Shown here: positions 25,135 to 36,805 of the stretch, in pieces | Position numbering within the stretch: position 1 is the stretch's first letter | Layout of the letters: every line of letters begins with the position of its first letter | Source of the DNA: Mesostigma viride | Lineage: Eukaryota; Streptophyta; Mesostigmatophyceae; Mesostigmatales; Mesostigmataceae | Length of the DNA: 54,098 nucleotides | NCBI GenBank assembly: GCA_009746045.1 | Contig: RPFO01000127.1 | Span: 1,181,720-1,235,817 of the forward strand | Reading direction: 5' to 3' | The notes under the pieces: model-generated | Databases searched by the model: none | What the model saw: only the letters and a program-made list of their open reading frames with translations | Told to the model about the DNA's origin: nothing | Made by a program: the position numbers and the translations under genes

Positions 25135-25364
25135 TTAATAACGTCAACGTCCTTGCTGCTTCCTTTGGTGCTTGATCTGCCTTGGTGTCGTGCCTCCGTT
25201 TGGTGGCCGGTGGTCACGGGATGCACAAACGGGAACGCTATCAGTTTTCGTCCACCCGCCGCCGCTGCCCCCCAGGCCGGCCCCCTGTAAAAACCAAGGA
25301 AAAAGAAAAAAAGGTACGAATGGCAGCCCCACTTATTCATTTGTTGGAATCAATGCATTATTGG

Positions 25365-26423
25365 CATGGATGGGTGTAGTGGGGTGCTTGCATGCCTGGA
25401 TGGGTGTCATGGGGTGCTGGCATGCATGGATGGGTGTAGTGGGGTGCTGGCATGCATGGATGGGTGTAATGGGGCGCTGGCATGCGTGGATGGGTGTCAT
25501 GGGGTGCTGGCATGCATGGATGGGTGTAGTGGGGTGCTGGCATGCATGGATGGGTGTCATGGGGTGCTGGCATGCGTGGATGGGTGTCATGGGGTGCTGG
25601 CATGCATGGATGGGTGTCATGGGGTGCTGGCATGCGTGGATGGGTGTCATGGGGTGCTGGCATGCATGGATGGGTGTAGTGGGCTGCTGGCATGCATGGA
25701 TGGGTGAAGTGGGGTGCTGGCATGCGTGGATGGGTGTCATGGGGTGCTGGCATGCATGGATGGGTGTCATGGGGTGCTGGCATGCGTGGATGGGTGTCAT
25801 GGGGTGCTGGCATGCATGGATGGGTGTCATGGGGTGCTGGCATGCATGGGTGGGTGTAGTGGGGTGCTGGCAAGCGTGGATGGGTGTAGTGGGGTGCTGG
25901 CAAGCATGGATGGGTGTCATGGGGTGCTGGCATGCATGGATGGGTGTCATGGGGTGCTGGCATGCATGGATGGGTGTCATGGGGTGCTGGCATGCATGGA
26001 TGGGTGTCATGGGGTGCTGGCATGCATGGATGGGTGTAGTGGGGTGCTGGCATGCATGGATGGGTGTAATGGGGCGCTGGCATGCATGGATGGGTGTCAT
26101 GGGGCGCTGGCATGCATGGATGGGTGTAGTGGGGTGCTGGCATGCGTGGATGGGTGTCATGGGGTGCTGGCATGCATGGATGGGTGTGATGGGGTGCTGG
26201 CATGCATGGGTGGGTGTAGTGGGGTGCTGGCAAGCGTGGATGGGTGTCATGGGGTGCTGGCATGCATGGATGGGTGTGATGGGGTGCTGGCATGCATGGA
26301 TGGGTGTGATGGGGTGCTGGCATGCATGGATGGGTGTCATGGGGTGCTGGCATGCGTGGATGGGTGTAGTGGGGTGCTGGCATGCGTGGATGGGTGTCAT
26401 GGGGTGCTGGCATGCATGGATGG
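25365..26423. repeat. 30-bp minisatellite array C (about 35 units)
   Basis: Same unit. It adds variants absent from A and B, such as GCATGGGTGGGTG and GGCAAGCGTGG, which also occur in array D. Confidence 0.95.
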
Positions 26424-26645
26424 TTAATAACGTCAACGTCCTTGCTGCTTCCTTTGGTGCTTGATCTGCCTTGGTGTCGTGCCTCCGTTTGGTGGCCGGT
26501 GGTCACGGGATGCACAAACGGGAACGCTATCAGTTTTCGTCCCCCGCCGCCGCTGCCCCAGGCCGGCCCCCTGTTTCCAAGAAAAAAAGAAAAAAAGGTA
26601 CGAATGGCAGCCCCACTTATTCATTTGTTGGAATCAATGCATTAT

Positions 26646-29024
26646 TGGCATGGATGGGTGTAGTGGGGTGCTTGCATGCATGGATGGGTGTCATGGGGTG
26701 CTGGCATGCATGGATGGGTGTAGTGGGGTGCTGGCATGCATGGATGGGTGTCATGGGGTGCTGGCATGCATGGATGGGTGTAGTGGGGTGCTGGCATGCA
26801 TGGATGGGTGTAATGGGGCGCTGGCATGCATGGATGGGTGTCATGGGGTGCTGGCATGCGTGGATGGGTGTAGTGGGTGCTGGCATGCATGGATGGGTGA
26901 AGTGGGGTGCTGGCATGCGTGGATGGGTGTCATGGGGTGCTGGCATGCATGGATGGGTGTAGTGGGGTGCTGGCATGCGTGGATGGGTGTCATGGGGTGC
27001 TGGCATGCATGGATGGGTGTGATGGGGTGCTGGCATGCATGGATGGGTGTCATGGGGTGCTGGCATGCATGGGTGGGTGTAGTGGGGTGCTGGCAAGCGT
27101 GGATGGGTGTAATGGGGCGCTGGCATGCATGGATGGGTGTCATGGGGTGCTGGCATGCGTGGATGGGTGTAGTGGGTGCTGGCATGCATGGATGGGTGTC
27201 ATGGGGTGCTGGCATGCGTGGATGGGTGTCATGGGGTGCTGGCATGCATGGATGGGTGTAGTGGGGTGCTGGCATGCGTGTATGGGTGTCATGGGGTGCT
27301 GGCATGCATGGATGGGTGTGATGGGGTGCTGGCATGCATGGATGGGTGTCATGGGGTGCTGGCATGCATGGGTGGGTGTAGTGGGGTGCTGGCAAGCGTG
27401 GATGGGTGTAGTGGGGTGCTGGCATGCGTGGATGGGTGTAGTGGGTGCTGGCATGCATGGATGGGTGTAGTGGGGTGCTGGCATGCATGGATGGGTGTGA
27501 TGGGGTGCTGGCATGCATGGATGGGTGTCATGGGGTGCTGGCATGCATGGATGGGTGTCATGGGGTGCTGGCATGCATGGATGGGTGTAGTGGGGTGCTG
27601 GCATGCGTGGATGGGTGTCATGGGGTGCTGGCATGCATGGATGGGTGTGATGGGGTGCTGGCATGCATGGATGGGTGTCATGGGGTGCTGGCATGCATGG
27701 ATGGGTGTCATGGGGTGCTGGCATGCATGGATGGGTGTAGTGGGGTGCTGGCATGCATGGATGGGTGTAATGGGGCGCTGGCATGCATGGATGGGTGTAG
27801 TGGGGTGCTGGCATGCATGGATGGGTGTCATGGGGTGCTGGCATGCATGGATGGGTGTCATGGGGTGCTGGCATGCATGGATGGGTGTCATGGGGTGCTG
27901 GCATGCGTGGATGGGTGTCATGGGGTGCTGGCATGCGTGGATGGGTGTCATGGGGTGCTGGCATGCATGGATGGGTGTCATGGGGTGCTGGCATGCGTGG
28001 ATGGGTGTCATGGGGTGCTGGCATGCATGGATGGGTGTCATGGGGTGCTGGCATGCATGGATGGGTGTCATGGGGTGCTGGCATGCATGGATGGGTGTCA
28101 TGGGGTGCTGGCATGCATGGATGGGTGTGATGGGGTGCTGGCATGCATGGATGGGTGTAGTGGGGTGCTGGCAAGCATGGATGGGTGTCATGGGGTGCTG
28201 GCATGCATGGATGGGTGTCATGGGGTGCTGGCATGCATGGATGGGTGTCATGGGGTGCTGGCATGCATGGATGGGTGTGATGGGGTGCTGGCATGCATGG
28301 ATGGGTGTCATGGGGTGCTGGCATGCATGGATGGGTGTCATGGGGTGCTGGCATGCATGGATGGGTGTCATGGGGTGCTGGCATGCATGGATGGGTGTAG
28401 TGGGGTGCTGGCATGCGTGGATGGGTGTCATGGGGTGCTGGCATGCATGGATGGGTGTCATGGGGTGCTGGCATGCATGGGTGGGTGTAGTGGGGTGCTG
28501 GCAAGCGTGGATGGGTGTCATGGGGTGCTGGCATGCATGGATGGGTGTCATGGGGTGCTGGCATGCATGGATGGGTGTCATGGGGTGCTGGCATGCATGG
28601 ATGGGTGTCATGGGGTGCTGGCATGCATGGATGGGTGTAGTGGGTGCTGGCATGCATGGATGGGTGTAATGGGGCGCTGGCATGCATGGATGGGTGTCAT
28701 GGGGCGCTGGCATGCATGGATGGGTGTAGTGGGGTGCTGGCATGCGTGGATGGGTGTCATGGGGTGCTGGCATGCATGGATGGGTGTGATGGGGTGCTGG
28801 CATGCATGGGTGGGTGTAGTGGGGTGCTGGCAAGCGTGGATGGGTGTCATGGGGTGCTGGCATGCATGGATGGGTGTGATGGGGTGCTGGCATGCATGGA
28901 TGGGTGTGATGGGGTGCTGGCATGCATGGATGGGTGAAGTGGGGTGCTGGCATGCGTGGATGGGTGTAGTGGGGTGCTGGCATGCGTGGATGGGTGTCAT
29001 GGGGTGCTGGCATGCATGGATGGT
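26646..29024. repeat. 30-bp minisatellite array D (about 79 units)
   Basis: The longest array. Four units are 29 bp because GTAGTGGGTGC has lost one G (near 26,875, 27,174, 27,447 and 28,643), which shifts the frame. These are further evidence that the open frames are incidental. Confidence 0.95.
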
Positions 29025-29215
29025 TAATAACGTCAACGTCCTTGCTGCTTCCTTTGGTGCTTGATCTGCCTTGGTGTCGTGCCTCCGTTTGGTGGCCGGT
29101 GGTCACGGGATGCACAAACGGGAACGCTATCAGTTTTCGTCCCCCCGCCGCCGCTGCCCCAGGCCGGCCCCCTGTTTCCAAGAAAAAAAGAAAAAAAGGT
29201 ACGAATGGCAGCCCC

Positions 29216-29545
29216 CCCCCCTAGGTATTTATGCATGCCAGCACCCCCCCCTAGGTATTTATGCATGCCAGCCCCCCCCCCTAGGTATTTATGCATGCCA
29301 GCACCCCCCCTAGGTATTTATGCATGCCAGCACCCCCCTCGGTATTTATGCATGCAAGCGACCCCCCCTAGGTATTTATGCATGCCAGCCCCCCCCCCTC
29401 GGTATTTATGCATGCCAGCACCCCCCCTAGGTATTTATGCATGCCTGCACCCCCCTAGGTATTTATGCATGCAAGCGACCCCCCTAGGTATTTATGCATG
29501 CCAGCACCCCCCCTTAGGTATTTATGCATGCCAGCACCCCCATTC
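29216..29545. repeat. 29-bp C-rich minisatellite, block 1 (about 11 units)
   Basis: The unit is GCATGCCAGCACCCCCCC followed by TAGGTATTTAT. The C run varies from 5 to 10. The 15-bp core GCATGCCAGCACCCC is the exact reverse complement of part of the 30-bp unit. Confidence 0.95.
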
Positions 29546-29740
29546 TTGGTTAATAACGTCAACGTCCTTGCTGCTTCCTTTGGTGCTTGATCTGCCTTGG
29601 TGTCGTGCCTCCGTTTGGTGGCCGGTGGTCACGGGATGCACAAACGGGAACGCTATCAGTTTTCGTCCACCCGCCGCCGCTGCCCCAGGCCGGCCCCCAT
29701 TAAAAAATAAAAACAGAAAAAAAGGTACGAATGGCAGCTG

Positions 29741-30282
29741 AACCCCTAGGTATTTATGCATGCCAGCACCCCCCCTAGGTATTTATGCATGCCAGCACCC
29801 CCCCTAGGTATTTATTCATGCCAGCATCCCCCCTCGGTATTTATGCATGCCAGCACCCCCCCTCGGTATTTATGCATGCCAGCACCCCCCCTAGGTATTT
29901 ATGCATGCCAGCACCCCCCACATGTATTTATGCATGCCAGCCCCCCCCCCTAGGTATTTATGCATGCCAGCACCCCCCCTAGGTATTTATGCATGCCAGC
30001 ACCCCCCCTAGGTATTTATGCATGCCAGCACCCCCCCTAGGTATTTATGCATGCCAGCACCCCCCACATGTATTTATGCATGCCAGCACCCCCCCTAGGT
30101 ATTTATGCATGCCAGCACCCCCCCCTAGGTATTTATGCATGCCAGCACCCCCCCTAGGTATTTATGCATGCCAGCCCCCCCCCTAGGTATTTATGCATGC
30201 CAGCACCCCACCCGACGTATTTATGCTTGCCAGCACCCCCCCTAGGTATTTATGCATGCCAGCACCCCCCCCTAGGTATTTA
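29741..30282. repeat. 29-bp C-rich minisatellite, block 2 (about 18 units)
   Basis: Same 29-bp unit after another cassette copy (29,549-29,740). Variant units carry CACATG or CGACG in place of CTAGG. It ends where the CCTTCCCT repeat begins. Confidence 0.95.
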
Positions 30283-30333
30283 TCCTTCCCTCCTTCCCTC
30301 CTTCCCTCCTTCCCTCCTTCCCTCCTTCCCTCC
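30283..30333. repeat. Left remnant of the CCTTCCCT microsatellite
   Basis: About six 8-bp units end at the left LTR of element 2. The same repeat resumes at 38,158, so the element split one array. Confidence 0.9.
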
Positions 30334-30950
30334 AGTTGTGAGGGTAAGAATGCCACGAATTCCGCCATGGTTCTTGCAGGAAGTTGCCTTTATTAACAAT
30401 CAGGAAACACAGACGTAAGTCACGTCACTTCCAAGACTGCACGCAGCACAGACGACAGGGTCGCAGTGCCAAGAGAACGTGCACGCAAGAACTAGCGTCC
30501 CGGTGTGACCAAGTCACTCATATAGCTTACTAGGGACGCGTCCAAGTATTCAGCTGCACTGTCACAGCTGAACTGTCAATCAATTGATTACACAGACTCT
30601 GGCACGCCTTTGGCGCGCAGATCTATCAATTGTCCATACGGCTAGTCCTGTGGACCTATCCGTACACTAGTCAGCATCAATTGTCTCATAGGTCCTGGCG
30701 CGCTACAGTGCGCCTACCTATCAATTGACCATCAAGTCCTGTACAAGTCCTGTCAACGTCCTGCGGACTATCAAAGTGACACTTGTACATCCTGTGTCCG
30801 TACGCGCCCACAGTGGCGCGCCGGGTACTGTCGGCACAGCCTAGGAAACGTCATAACTTTTACGTTCCTTAACCAAATGAGGCGTTCAAGGTGCCGTTGG
30901 AAAGAGCGTAACAATCTCTATCCATCTAACGTAAATCCTTTACGTTAACT
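30334..30950 (-). repeat. 3' LTR of element 2
   Basis: 617 bp, matching 37,541-38,157 without a visible difference. It starts AGTTGTGAGGG and ends GTTAACT on the plus strand. Several CAATTGA and GGCGCGC inverted motifs lie inside. Promoter and polyadenylation functions are expected here, but no TATA box or poly(A) signal stands out. Confidence 0.95.
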
Positions 30951-31898
30951 CCAATCCCTTCTTTTCTTTAGGGTCACATCCCCTGCCAGGGACCCTTGAA
31001 GTAGCTTGAAATGTCCTTCACTCCAGCTTGAAGCTTGAACAGATGTCTTTAATGGCCAATGCCATTCCCCCAGCCCTTTCTTTTAAGGAACTGGAAAAGA
31101 AACAGATCTGCCACAGGGAAAACCATTTCATGAGAAATGGAGAAAACCTATGGAAGTGGCATTACAGAGTACCACCAGATATTAGAAGCACACAAAATTA
31201 AATACATACAGGTTAATTCTATGAGGTCTTCTCCAGGAATTAATCCCATCACCTCGGTAGAGCCTCCAGTACAATGACCTTCTGGCGGTGAGTTACATTA
31301 ATCCCAGATACTAATCCCATAAAACCCAGTACATATTCAATATAAGTACAATAAATCCATGACAATTAAAATACCACTTGACAAAGTAAGGCGTATTACA
31401 ATAGTTTGCCTGTCATTCTCTCAACAGGGGTCTATTGGCGCCCGTCTTACGGCGCCCGTCTACTTGCCAGATGGTAAACTGCCACAGCAAACAAATGACA
31501 AAATGAAACACATAGGCAACAATTAAATCCTGCCCTGGGGAACTAGGGAAGTCTGAACAGGCAAACACCTGAACAGGCCAGCTTGTAGAAACATAATACC
31601 AGGGAATCGAACCCCGCCCTATAAACCCCAGAATAAAGGTTCCCAGACCATTGTGAGAAGTATGTACAAATATACATTTCTTTTAAAATAGAATACATGG
31701 TCTGTAATGGACCTGTCAACCTTGTGTAGTCAACAGCATGAACCCCAGCCAAAACCTGGCTGTATCCTGATTAAAATCAGAGTGAGTGTACCATGGTCCA
31801 TGAGCCTTAGTACAGACTAAAATACAGGTATTATGCCAGTCACAATGCTGACACTACCACACAATCTGCTCTCCAATGCCCTATAACCATGCACCAGC
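30951..31898 (-). other. Element 2: non-coding 3' region with polypurine tract
   Basis: Nearly 950 bp between the pol stop and the 3' LTR contain no credible frame. On the minus strand AAAGAAAAGAAGGGATTGG abuts the LTR and fits a polypurine tract that primes plus-strand DNA. A B-box-like GGTTCGATTCC lies near 31,600 on the minus strand without the rest of a tRNA. Confidence 0.7.
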
Positions 31899-34800
31899 TT
31901 AGACAGCTTGCTGAGATGGGTCCATCAGAGACTGAAGAACCTTGTATTGCACTGCTGCCTTCTGCACTAGCTTGGTCAAAGCATCAGCAGGATTGTCAAC
32001 CCCAGGGATATGCTCAATATTGGCCAAGGAGGACAACTCCTTAAGAAGGAGATAATCCAAGTCCCTACTTCTGGCCATCTGCCTGTGCACAAACTGCACC
32101 ATCCCCATGGAGTCTGTTTTTAGAAGAGTGGTAACCTGAAGTGGCCAAGGAGTGTTAGAAGTCATCTGATGAAGCAACTCCTTCAGATAAAGGCTTGTGT
32201 GAATGCCTTCACAAATAGCCCTGCATTCTGCCACATCACTGCTGACAGCCACCCGTTTGTGCAGGCGACTAAACCAGCTCACCAAACTCCCCAGGCCTTC
32301 CTGTCTGAGCACAAAGAGCCCTGCAGCCCTGCCCCTGACCTTGGAGACCTGCCTGCTGTCCATTGAGCTATCCACATACAGCTCCATGCAAATGGGTTGT
32401 GATAAATCCACTGCAGACAACAGAATGCCAGATGAAGCCCTGACCTGATCAGCCACCTTGGCAGACCCTAGCTCCACCAGCATGTCATCAGGCAACCTGG
32501 CTATGACCATAAGGTCTGGCCTGGAAATGCCTGCCACCCAAGCAACCATGCCCCTCACCATGGGACACAGTGCCTGTGTGATGGTTGGAGGAAGCTTGCT
32601 AATGAGGGTCTCTTGATAGTCATTGCCCCCCACCAGCAGCATACGCCACTCCCCTCCCTTCTTCACCAGTGTGGCCTCCATGCCCACAAACAGCAGAGGC
32701 TCATTCTCCACCTGCCATTGCTCCCTACCCAGAGGAAACTTGGACTTAATGATGGAGATCAGCTCCTTAAGCCACGACGTGGGAGCTATCAGATGTAGGT
32801 CATCCCCGTGCAGCGAAGCATACACTGGCAGGCCTTCCCATTGCCCCAGAAACAGACAGGGGTCTACAGGAGAGACCTTCAAGTTGCAATGCTCCTTCAG
32901 GAAACGGTTGAGAGTCTCCCTCCAGATTATTGGACTTGACCTCAGGCCCTCCAGGCCCTTGAGGATTTTAAGGAACTCCGTGTGGATGTCCCTTTTCCAT
33001 ACAGCAGGCACCCTAACATAGAAAGGCGTCTTGCCCTCCCACTTTTCCTGTGCCACATCTGCATCACCCTCCAGAAATGCCCTCTTGAAGTCTATCACCA
33101 CTGAGCCATAGTCCAAGCCCTTGTTGAGAAGGCCTAGAAAGACACACAGCAGCAGCCTCCAAGTATCATGCAGCATGCCAGGGGTATACAACTCCTCAGC
33201 AGTGCACTCACCAGTACCCTTGAACTCATTCAGCACTGGCCTGACATGTGGTACCTTGACCCCGTCCACCTCCTTCATCTTGATGACAAACTTGAGCTTG
33301 AGTAGACGTCGTGCAGGAGGCAGGTCATTGACAGGTTCCACGCATTTCTTGGAGATCCAGTCCTCCCCAGATTTAATCAGACCCAGTGTGACCTGGGGAC
33401 ACATAATGGGAGAGGACATGAGCTTCACCAGGCCTTGGTAGTTGATAGGGCTGTGTCCAGCAAGTGAGTGAGGACCAATGCCCAAACTGCTTGGATGACT
33501 AGCAGCTGGCAGTATGAGGTCATCAACCAAGGGCTCCTGCCCCTGGCACACTTGCACACGCTTAACCGTCCTGGTTACTGCACGTGATAGGTGAGTGGTC
33601 CTGAAATTAATCAGTGGGACCTGACCAGCCCCTTCCTTAGTCAGGAGAGAGGACGTGATCACTACCCCATCCTGGCATAGGAAATTCTGCCCCAGAAGAG
33701 CAGGTCCTTGATAGCCCTCCAAGACACAAAAAGCAGTGTCCTGTCCAAGGATAGGAATGAATACCTCACCCAGTACCTTCACGTGTACCCCGCCACTGAA
33801 GTCAGACACAAACTGATAGCTGGGTTCAGACATGCTGTACCCTGCTGCAGCCCTGGTCCCAATAATGGAGACCTGAGAATTAGTGTCTACCTCTAAGGCA
33901 GTGTCCAGCCCCAGATTGCCATGCCACCTGAGCTTGGCTACCTTGGGCTGCTTCTTGGCCCTTTGTAGAGCCCCAATCAATCCAGCCAAACTTGTCCCCC
34001 TGGGCTTGGTTAGTGCCTTGGGCTTGACAGTTGACTCCCCAGCTGTTGACCTTGCAGCCTGTTCAACAAGTACCTCTGCAACCTGGCCAGGGCTGACAGA
34101 TTCCCCTGCAACAGATGTGGTCGTTGCGTCAGTGATGTCACCTGGGACCTGAAAATCCTGCAGATCCTGTGAGCCTTGTGCCTGACTGCCCTCATTCATC
34201 AGGTTAGGCTTGACATATGACCAACTCAGCCGGTGTACATGCTTTGGTTCGTCCTCCATGCTGACCAAGCATGCGTGGCTAGCTTCATCAACCTGGGTAA
34301 CCACCCCAGGACTCCAGCTACCACGTTTGCCATAAAGGCTAGGTTCCTTCCAAGCTAGGACCTTCTGACCCACTTGTGGCTCCAGCATCTTCCAACCCCG
34401 GTCCTTCTCCCTCAGCTTGGCAAAGGTGACATGTGCAGCATGTTTCCAGCCCTCCAGCACATGTGGTGGGCACAGGCCATGATATAGACCCATTGGGCTG
34501 ACAGCAACTCCATCATAGTAGAAGTTAACCCTGCTGTTCAGCTGCTGCTCCACGTTCCTCAGCCATGCACTCCTGACAAGTGCAGGTGCAGACAAGGGTA
34601 CCCAGTCTTCAGAGATGATCAATTTCTTGACCTCCTGGATTGCCCTCTCGATAGCACCCTGCTGCCCATGAGCCTCCCTAGGTGTAACCAGCAACTCAGG
34701 AAGGGTAGGATCACCCTTGAGATGCTGAAACTGCATGTCCACCTGGATCCTTGTGGTAGGAAACTTGGCTCTTACATTCTGCAGGGCAGCCAGCAAGTAC

Positions 34801-35525
34801 CTGTTCTTCATAGAAGGTAAATGCTCCAGCACCTTGTATTTCGTGTACCTGTCCACGCACACCAACAGTTGCATGCCCCTGATGTGTTGGATATCACACT
34901 GCAGATCACCAATGCTCTGAGGTAGAGCTTTGGCATGTGATTTCCTGGGCTTGTTGGAGGACAACTGGCACTTACACCGTGAGGCAGCTTGCTGACACGC
35001 CTTAAGAAGGGGTGCCCTGCCCATACGGAAGGCAAAGTTGTTTGACAGAGAAGTGGCATGCCCAAACATGTTGTGGATTCGGGCACCCAACTCCTGGTAC
35101 ACAGAGGAAGCAGTCCCTGGCACAGTCAGGACTGTGCTGTCAGGTTGTCCAGCATCACCATGCTGACTTCCATCCTGTTCTGACTCAGAGCCTGAGTCAC
35201 CCTGCTCATGCCCAACACCTGGACCGCCAGCAGGGACCACATGCATACCACCAGAGGCCTTCACACCCCTCTGTGGTTGTACATTGGTTTCTCTCAAAAT
35301 GAGAGGTCCACCCTCGTGCCCAGCACGAGGATGCATAGGGTCAGACATACTTACAGCTGCATCAGCTGTCAAGGACGTCTTCATAGGAACCTGTACCTCT
35401 CCAGGTGACCTGGGGCCACACTGAACCTGGAGATCACCCTCTTGTTGCCCAGATATAAAATCTGCATTGGAGCACCTGGCCTCCCCCTTGGGTGAATTAA
35501 GGTGTGTAGGGGTTGCCTCAGACAG
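31899..35525 (-). CDS. pol of element 2: integrase, retropepsin-like domain, RT, RNase H
   Basis: The frame is open from the codon after the gag TGA (35,526-35,528). Counting from the first Met (35,384; 1,161 residues), an HHCC-like region lies near 104-139 and the integrase core has D164, D216 and E246 (QCDIQH, VDMQFQ, GAIERAI). The retropepsin-like segment is at about 488-580 (VDTNSQVSIIG, DFSGG, ALLGQNFL). RT has DFKRAFLEG near 765 and LHGDDLHLIAP at about 858-868. RNase H follows to about 1,150 (LYVDSS, DVAECRA, KTDSMG, HIPGVDNPADALTK). Standard copia elements put protease before integrase and have YVDD. DTN instead of DTG leaves protease activity uncertain. All other catalytic positions look intact. 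Confidence 0.92.
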   Translation of the reverse strand: MSEATPTHLNSPKGEARCSNADFISGQQEGDLQVQCGPRSPGEVQVPMKTSLTADAAVSMSDPMHPRAGHEGGPLILRETNVQPQRGVKASGGMHVVPAGGPGVGHEQGDSGSESEQDGSQHGDAGQPDSTVLTVPGTASSVYQELGARIHNMFGHATSLSNNFAFRMGRAPLLKACQQAASRCKCQLSSNKPRKSHAKALPQSIGDLQCDIQHIRGMQLLVCVDRYTKYKVLEHLPSMKNRYLLAALQNVRAKFPTTRIQVDMQFQHLKGDPTLPELLVTPREAHGQQGAIERAIQEVKKLIISEDWVPLSAPALVRSAWLRNVEQQLNSRVNFYYDGVAVSPMGLYHGLCPPHVLEGWKHAAHVTFAKLREKDRGWKMLEPQVGQKVLAWKEPSLYGKRGSWSPGVVTQVDEASHACLVSMEDEPKHVHRLSWSYVKPNLMNEGSQAQGSQDLQDFQVPGDITDATTTSVAGESVSPGQVAEVLVEQAARSTAGESTVKPKALTKPRGTSLAGLIGALQRAKKQPKVAKLRWHGNLGLDTALEVDTNSQVSIIGTRAAAGYSMSEPSYQFVSDFSGGVHVKVLGEVFIPILGQDTAFCVLEGYQGPALLGQNFLCQDGVVITSSLLTKEGAGQVPLINFRTTHLSRAVTRTVKRVQVCQGQEPLVDDLILPAASHPSSLGIGPHSLAGHSPINYQGLVKLMSSPIMCPQVTLGLIKSGEDWISKKCVEPVNDLPPARRLLKLKFVIKMKEVDGVKVPHVRPVLNEFKGTGECTAEELYTPGMLHDTWRLLLCVFLGLLNKGLDYGSVVIDFKRAFLEGDADVAQEKWEGKTPFYVRVPAVWKRDIHTEFLKILKGLEGLRSSPIIWRETLNRFLKEHCNLKVSPVDPCLFLGQWEGLPVYASLHGDDLHLIAPTSWLKELISIIKSKFPLGREQWQVENEPLLFVGMEATLVKKGGEWRMLLVGGNDYQETLISKLPPTITQALCPMVRGMVAWVAGISRPDLMVIARLPDDMLVELGSAKVADQVRASSGILLSAVDLSQPICMELYVDSSMDSRQVSKVRGRAAGLFVLRQEGLGSLVSWFSRLHKRVAVSSDVAECRAICEGIHTSLYLKELLHQMTSNTPWPLQVTTLLKTDSMGMVQFVHRQMARSRDLDYLLLKELSSLANIEHIPGVDNPADALTKLVQKAAVQYKVLQSLMDPSQQAV

Positions 35526-36636
35526 TCACTGCTCCTTGTTGTCTTCTTGCTGACTGCCCTTTGAAGGCTGGCCTGCCTGGGACTTGTTGTTGTTCTTCTT
35601 GTTGTTGTTGTTATTCTTGTTGCTGCCCTGGCCCTGGGACTTCTTGAAGCTGGGACACTCCTTCTTGATGTGCCCCCACCCCTTGCACAGGTAGCATTGT
35701 ATCTTGGACTTGCCCTGGCCACTGCCCCCATTGTCAGACGCGTTGCCCTGCTTGGGCTGACCACCCACCCGCCTGAACACCGACTTGGAGTGTGACCTCC
35801 TGTCAGAATCAGGTGAATGATCTCCCTTGCGCTTGTGATGGTTGCCCCTACGCCCTCCTTGGCTTCGGTCAGCCTCAGACGTCTTGGAGCCACCCTGGGT
35901 ACGCCCGCCTGCCTGGGTAGCCTTCACTGCTGGCACTCCACCCTCAAACAGCTCCTCTGCCTCGAGAGCTTGTTTAATGATGACCTTGTAGGCCTTCAGG
36001 GTAGAGTGTGGGGCACACATGACTTTTAAGGAGCCACGTGTCGCCTTATCCAGCCCAGAAACCTTGAGCCAGTTGGTTAGGGCTATGTTATCAGCGACAT
36101 TAAAGCCGTGAGCCCTGCCCTCCTCAACCATCTTACAATAGTTGAGAAAGTTCTGGATCAGGTCCCCCTTGACCTCCCACCCTTGGTACTTGTCCTGCCA
36201 ATGGATGCCACTTCTTCTTGTCCTCCAGCAGCTCCTTCAGCTCAGCCACGTACAGTGCCCAGGCCTTATTGGCCTTTTTGCACTCCCTGGTTAGGTCCTT
36301 AATCTGGTCAGTACACTTGCCAAAAGTGCTACTGCCTATCCAGATTTGATAGTAATTTGTACCACCGTACAAGCTAGGGAACCCTTCCAATCCCTCCACA
36401 AACTCTTCAGCCTGCTTAGGCTTGGAGTCTGAGGTTACAGGCTGCAACTGATTGACAATTAAAAGACCCTGTGTGGTAAGATCAAAGCCATGAATAGCTT
36501 GTGCATTATTATTATTGTGAGGAAGGTTGGTAATCTCTCCGGTAAGCCCCACGTCATCTACGTGAGCGGTTCCACTACCAGCACCCCCATTATTATTCCC
36601 ACTGGCTGGACCCTTGCTACGGCGTCCCTCAGCCAT
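35526..36636 (-). CDS. gag of element 2 (one apparent frameshift)
   Basis: It starts MAEGRRSKG at 36,636. Near 36,200-36,215 the frame must change by skipping one base to continue as WQDKYQGWEVKGDLIQNFL, which aligns with element 1 Gag. After a capsid-like region come a basic linker, one zinc knuckle CYLCKGWGHIKKEC (CX2CX4HX4C) and an Asn/Lys-rich tail. It ends in TGA followed by CTG, and the same frame stays open into pol. The frame change could be a real lesion, a sequencing error or a +1 recoding site. Confidence 0.85.
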
Positions 36637-36805
36637 CCTGCACTACCAGCTATTCAAAGAACACCTTAACGAAGCAGCAGAAAATATGTACAAAATTTTT
36701 GTGTCGCCTCTGCCGCCTGCGCCGGTGTCGCTGCCGCCCCGCGAATTGCCGCCGAAATTCGACAAAAAAAATGTCGACAAGTACTGCAGAAGAAAATTAG
36801 GCCGA

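Larger units (their letters stand above)
22541..30282. repeat. Composite satellite region: cassettes with 30-bp and 29-bp arrays
   Basis: A conserved cassette runs from GTTAATAACGTCAACGTCC through GCTATCAGTTTTCGTCC to a GGTACGAATGGCAGCC segment. Copies begin at about 23,007, 23,427, 24,504, 25,135, 26,424, 29,025 and 29,549. In the first two repeats the cassettes are joined by a unique linker. In the middle copies the linker is replaced by 30-bp arrays of very different length, and in the last two by 29-bp arrays. Long open frames here (WMGVMGCWHA or MPAPHDTHPC repeats) follow from a 30-bp period without stops and are not evidence of coding. Confidence 0.9.

Noticed and set aside
23464-29181. 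Long open frames of WMGVMGCWHA or THPCMPAPHD repeats
   Set aside because: The 30-bp period keeps every stop-free frame open on both strands, and 29-bp units in array D break the frame. No coding signal beyond the repeat.
31590-31660. tRNA gene inside element 2
   Set aside because: Only a T-arm-like stretch is recognisable; no anticodon or acceptor stem.
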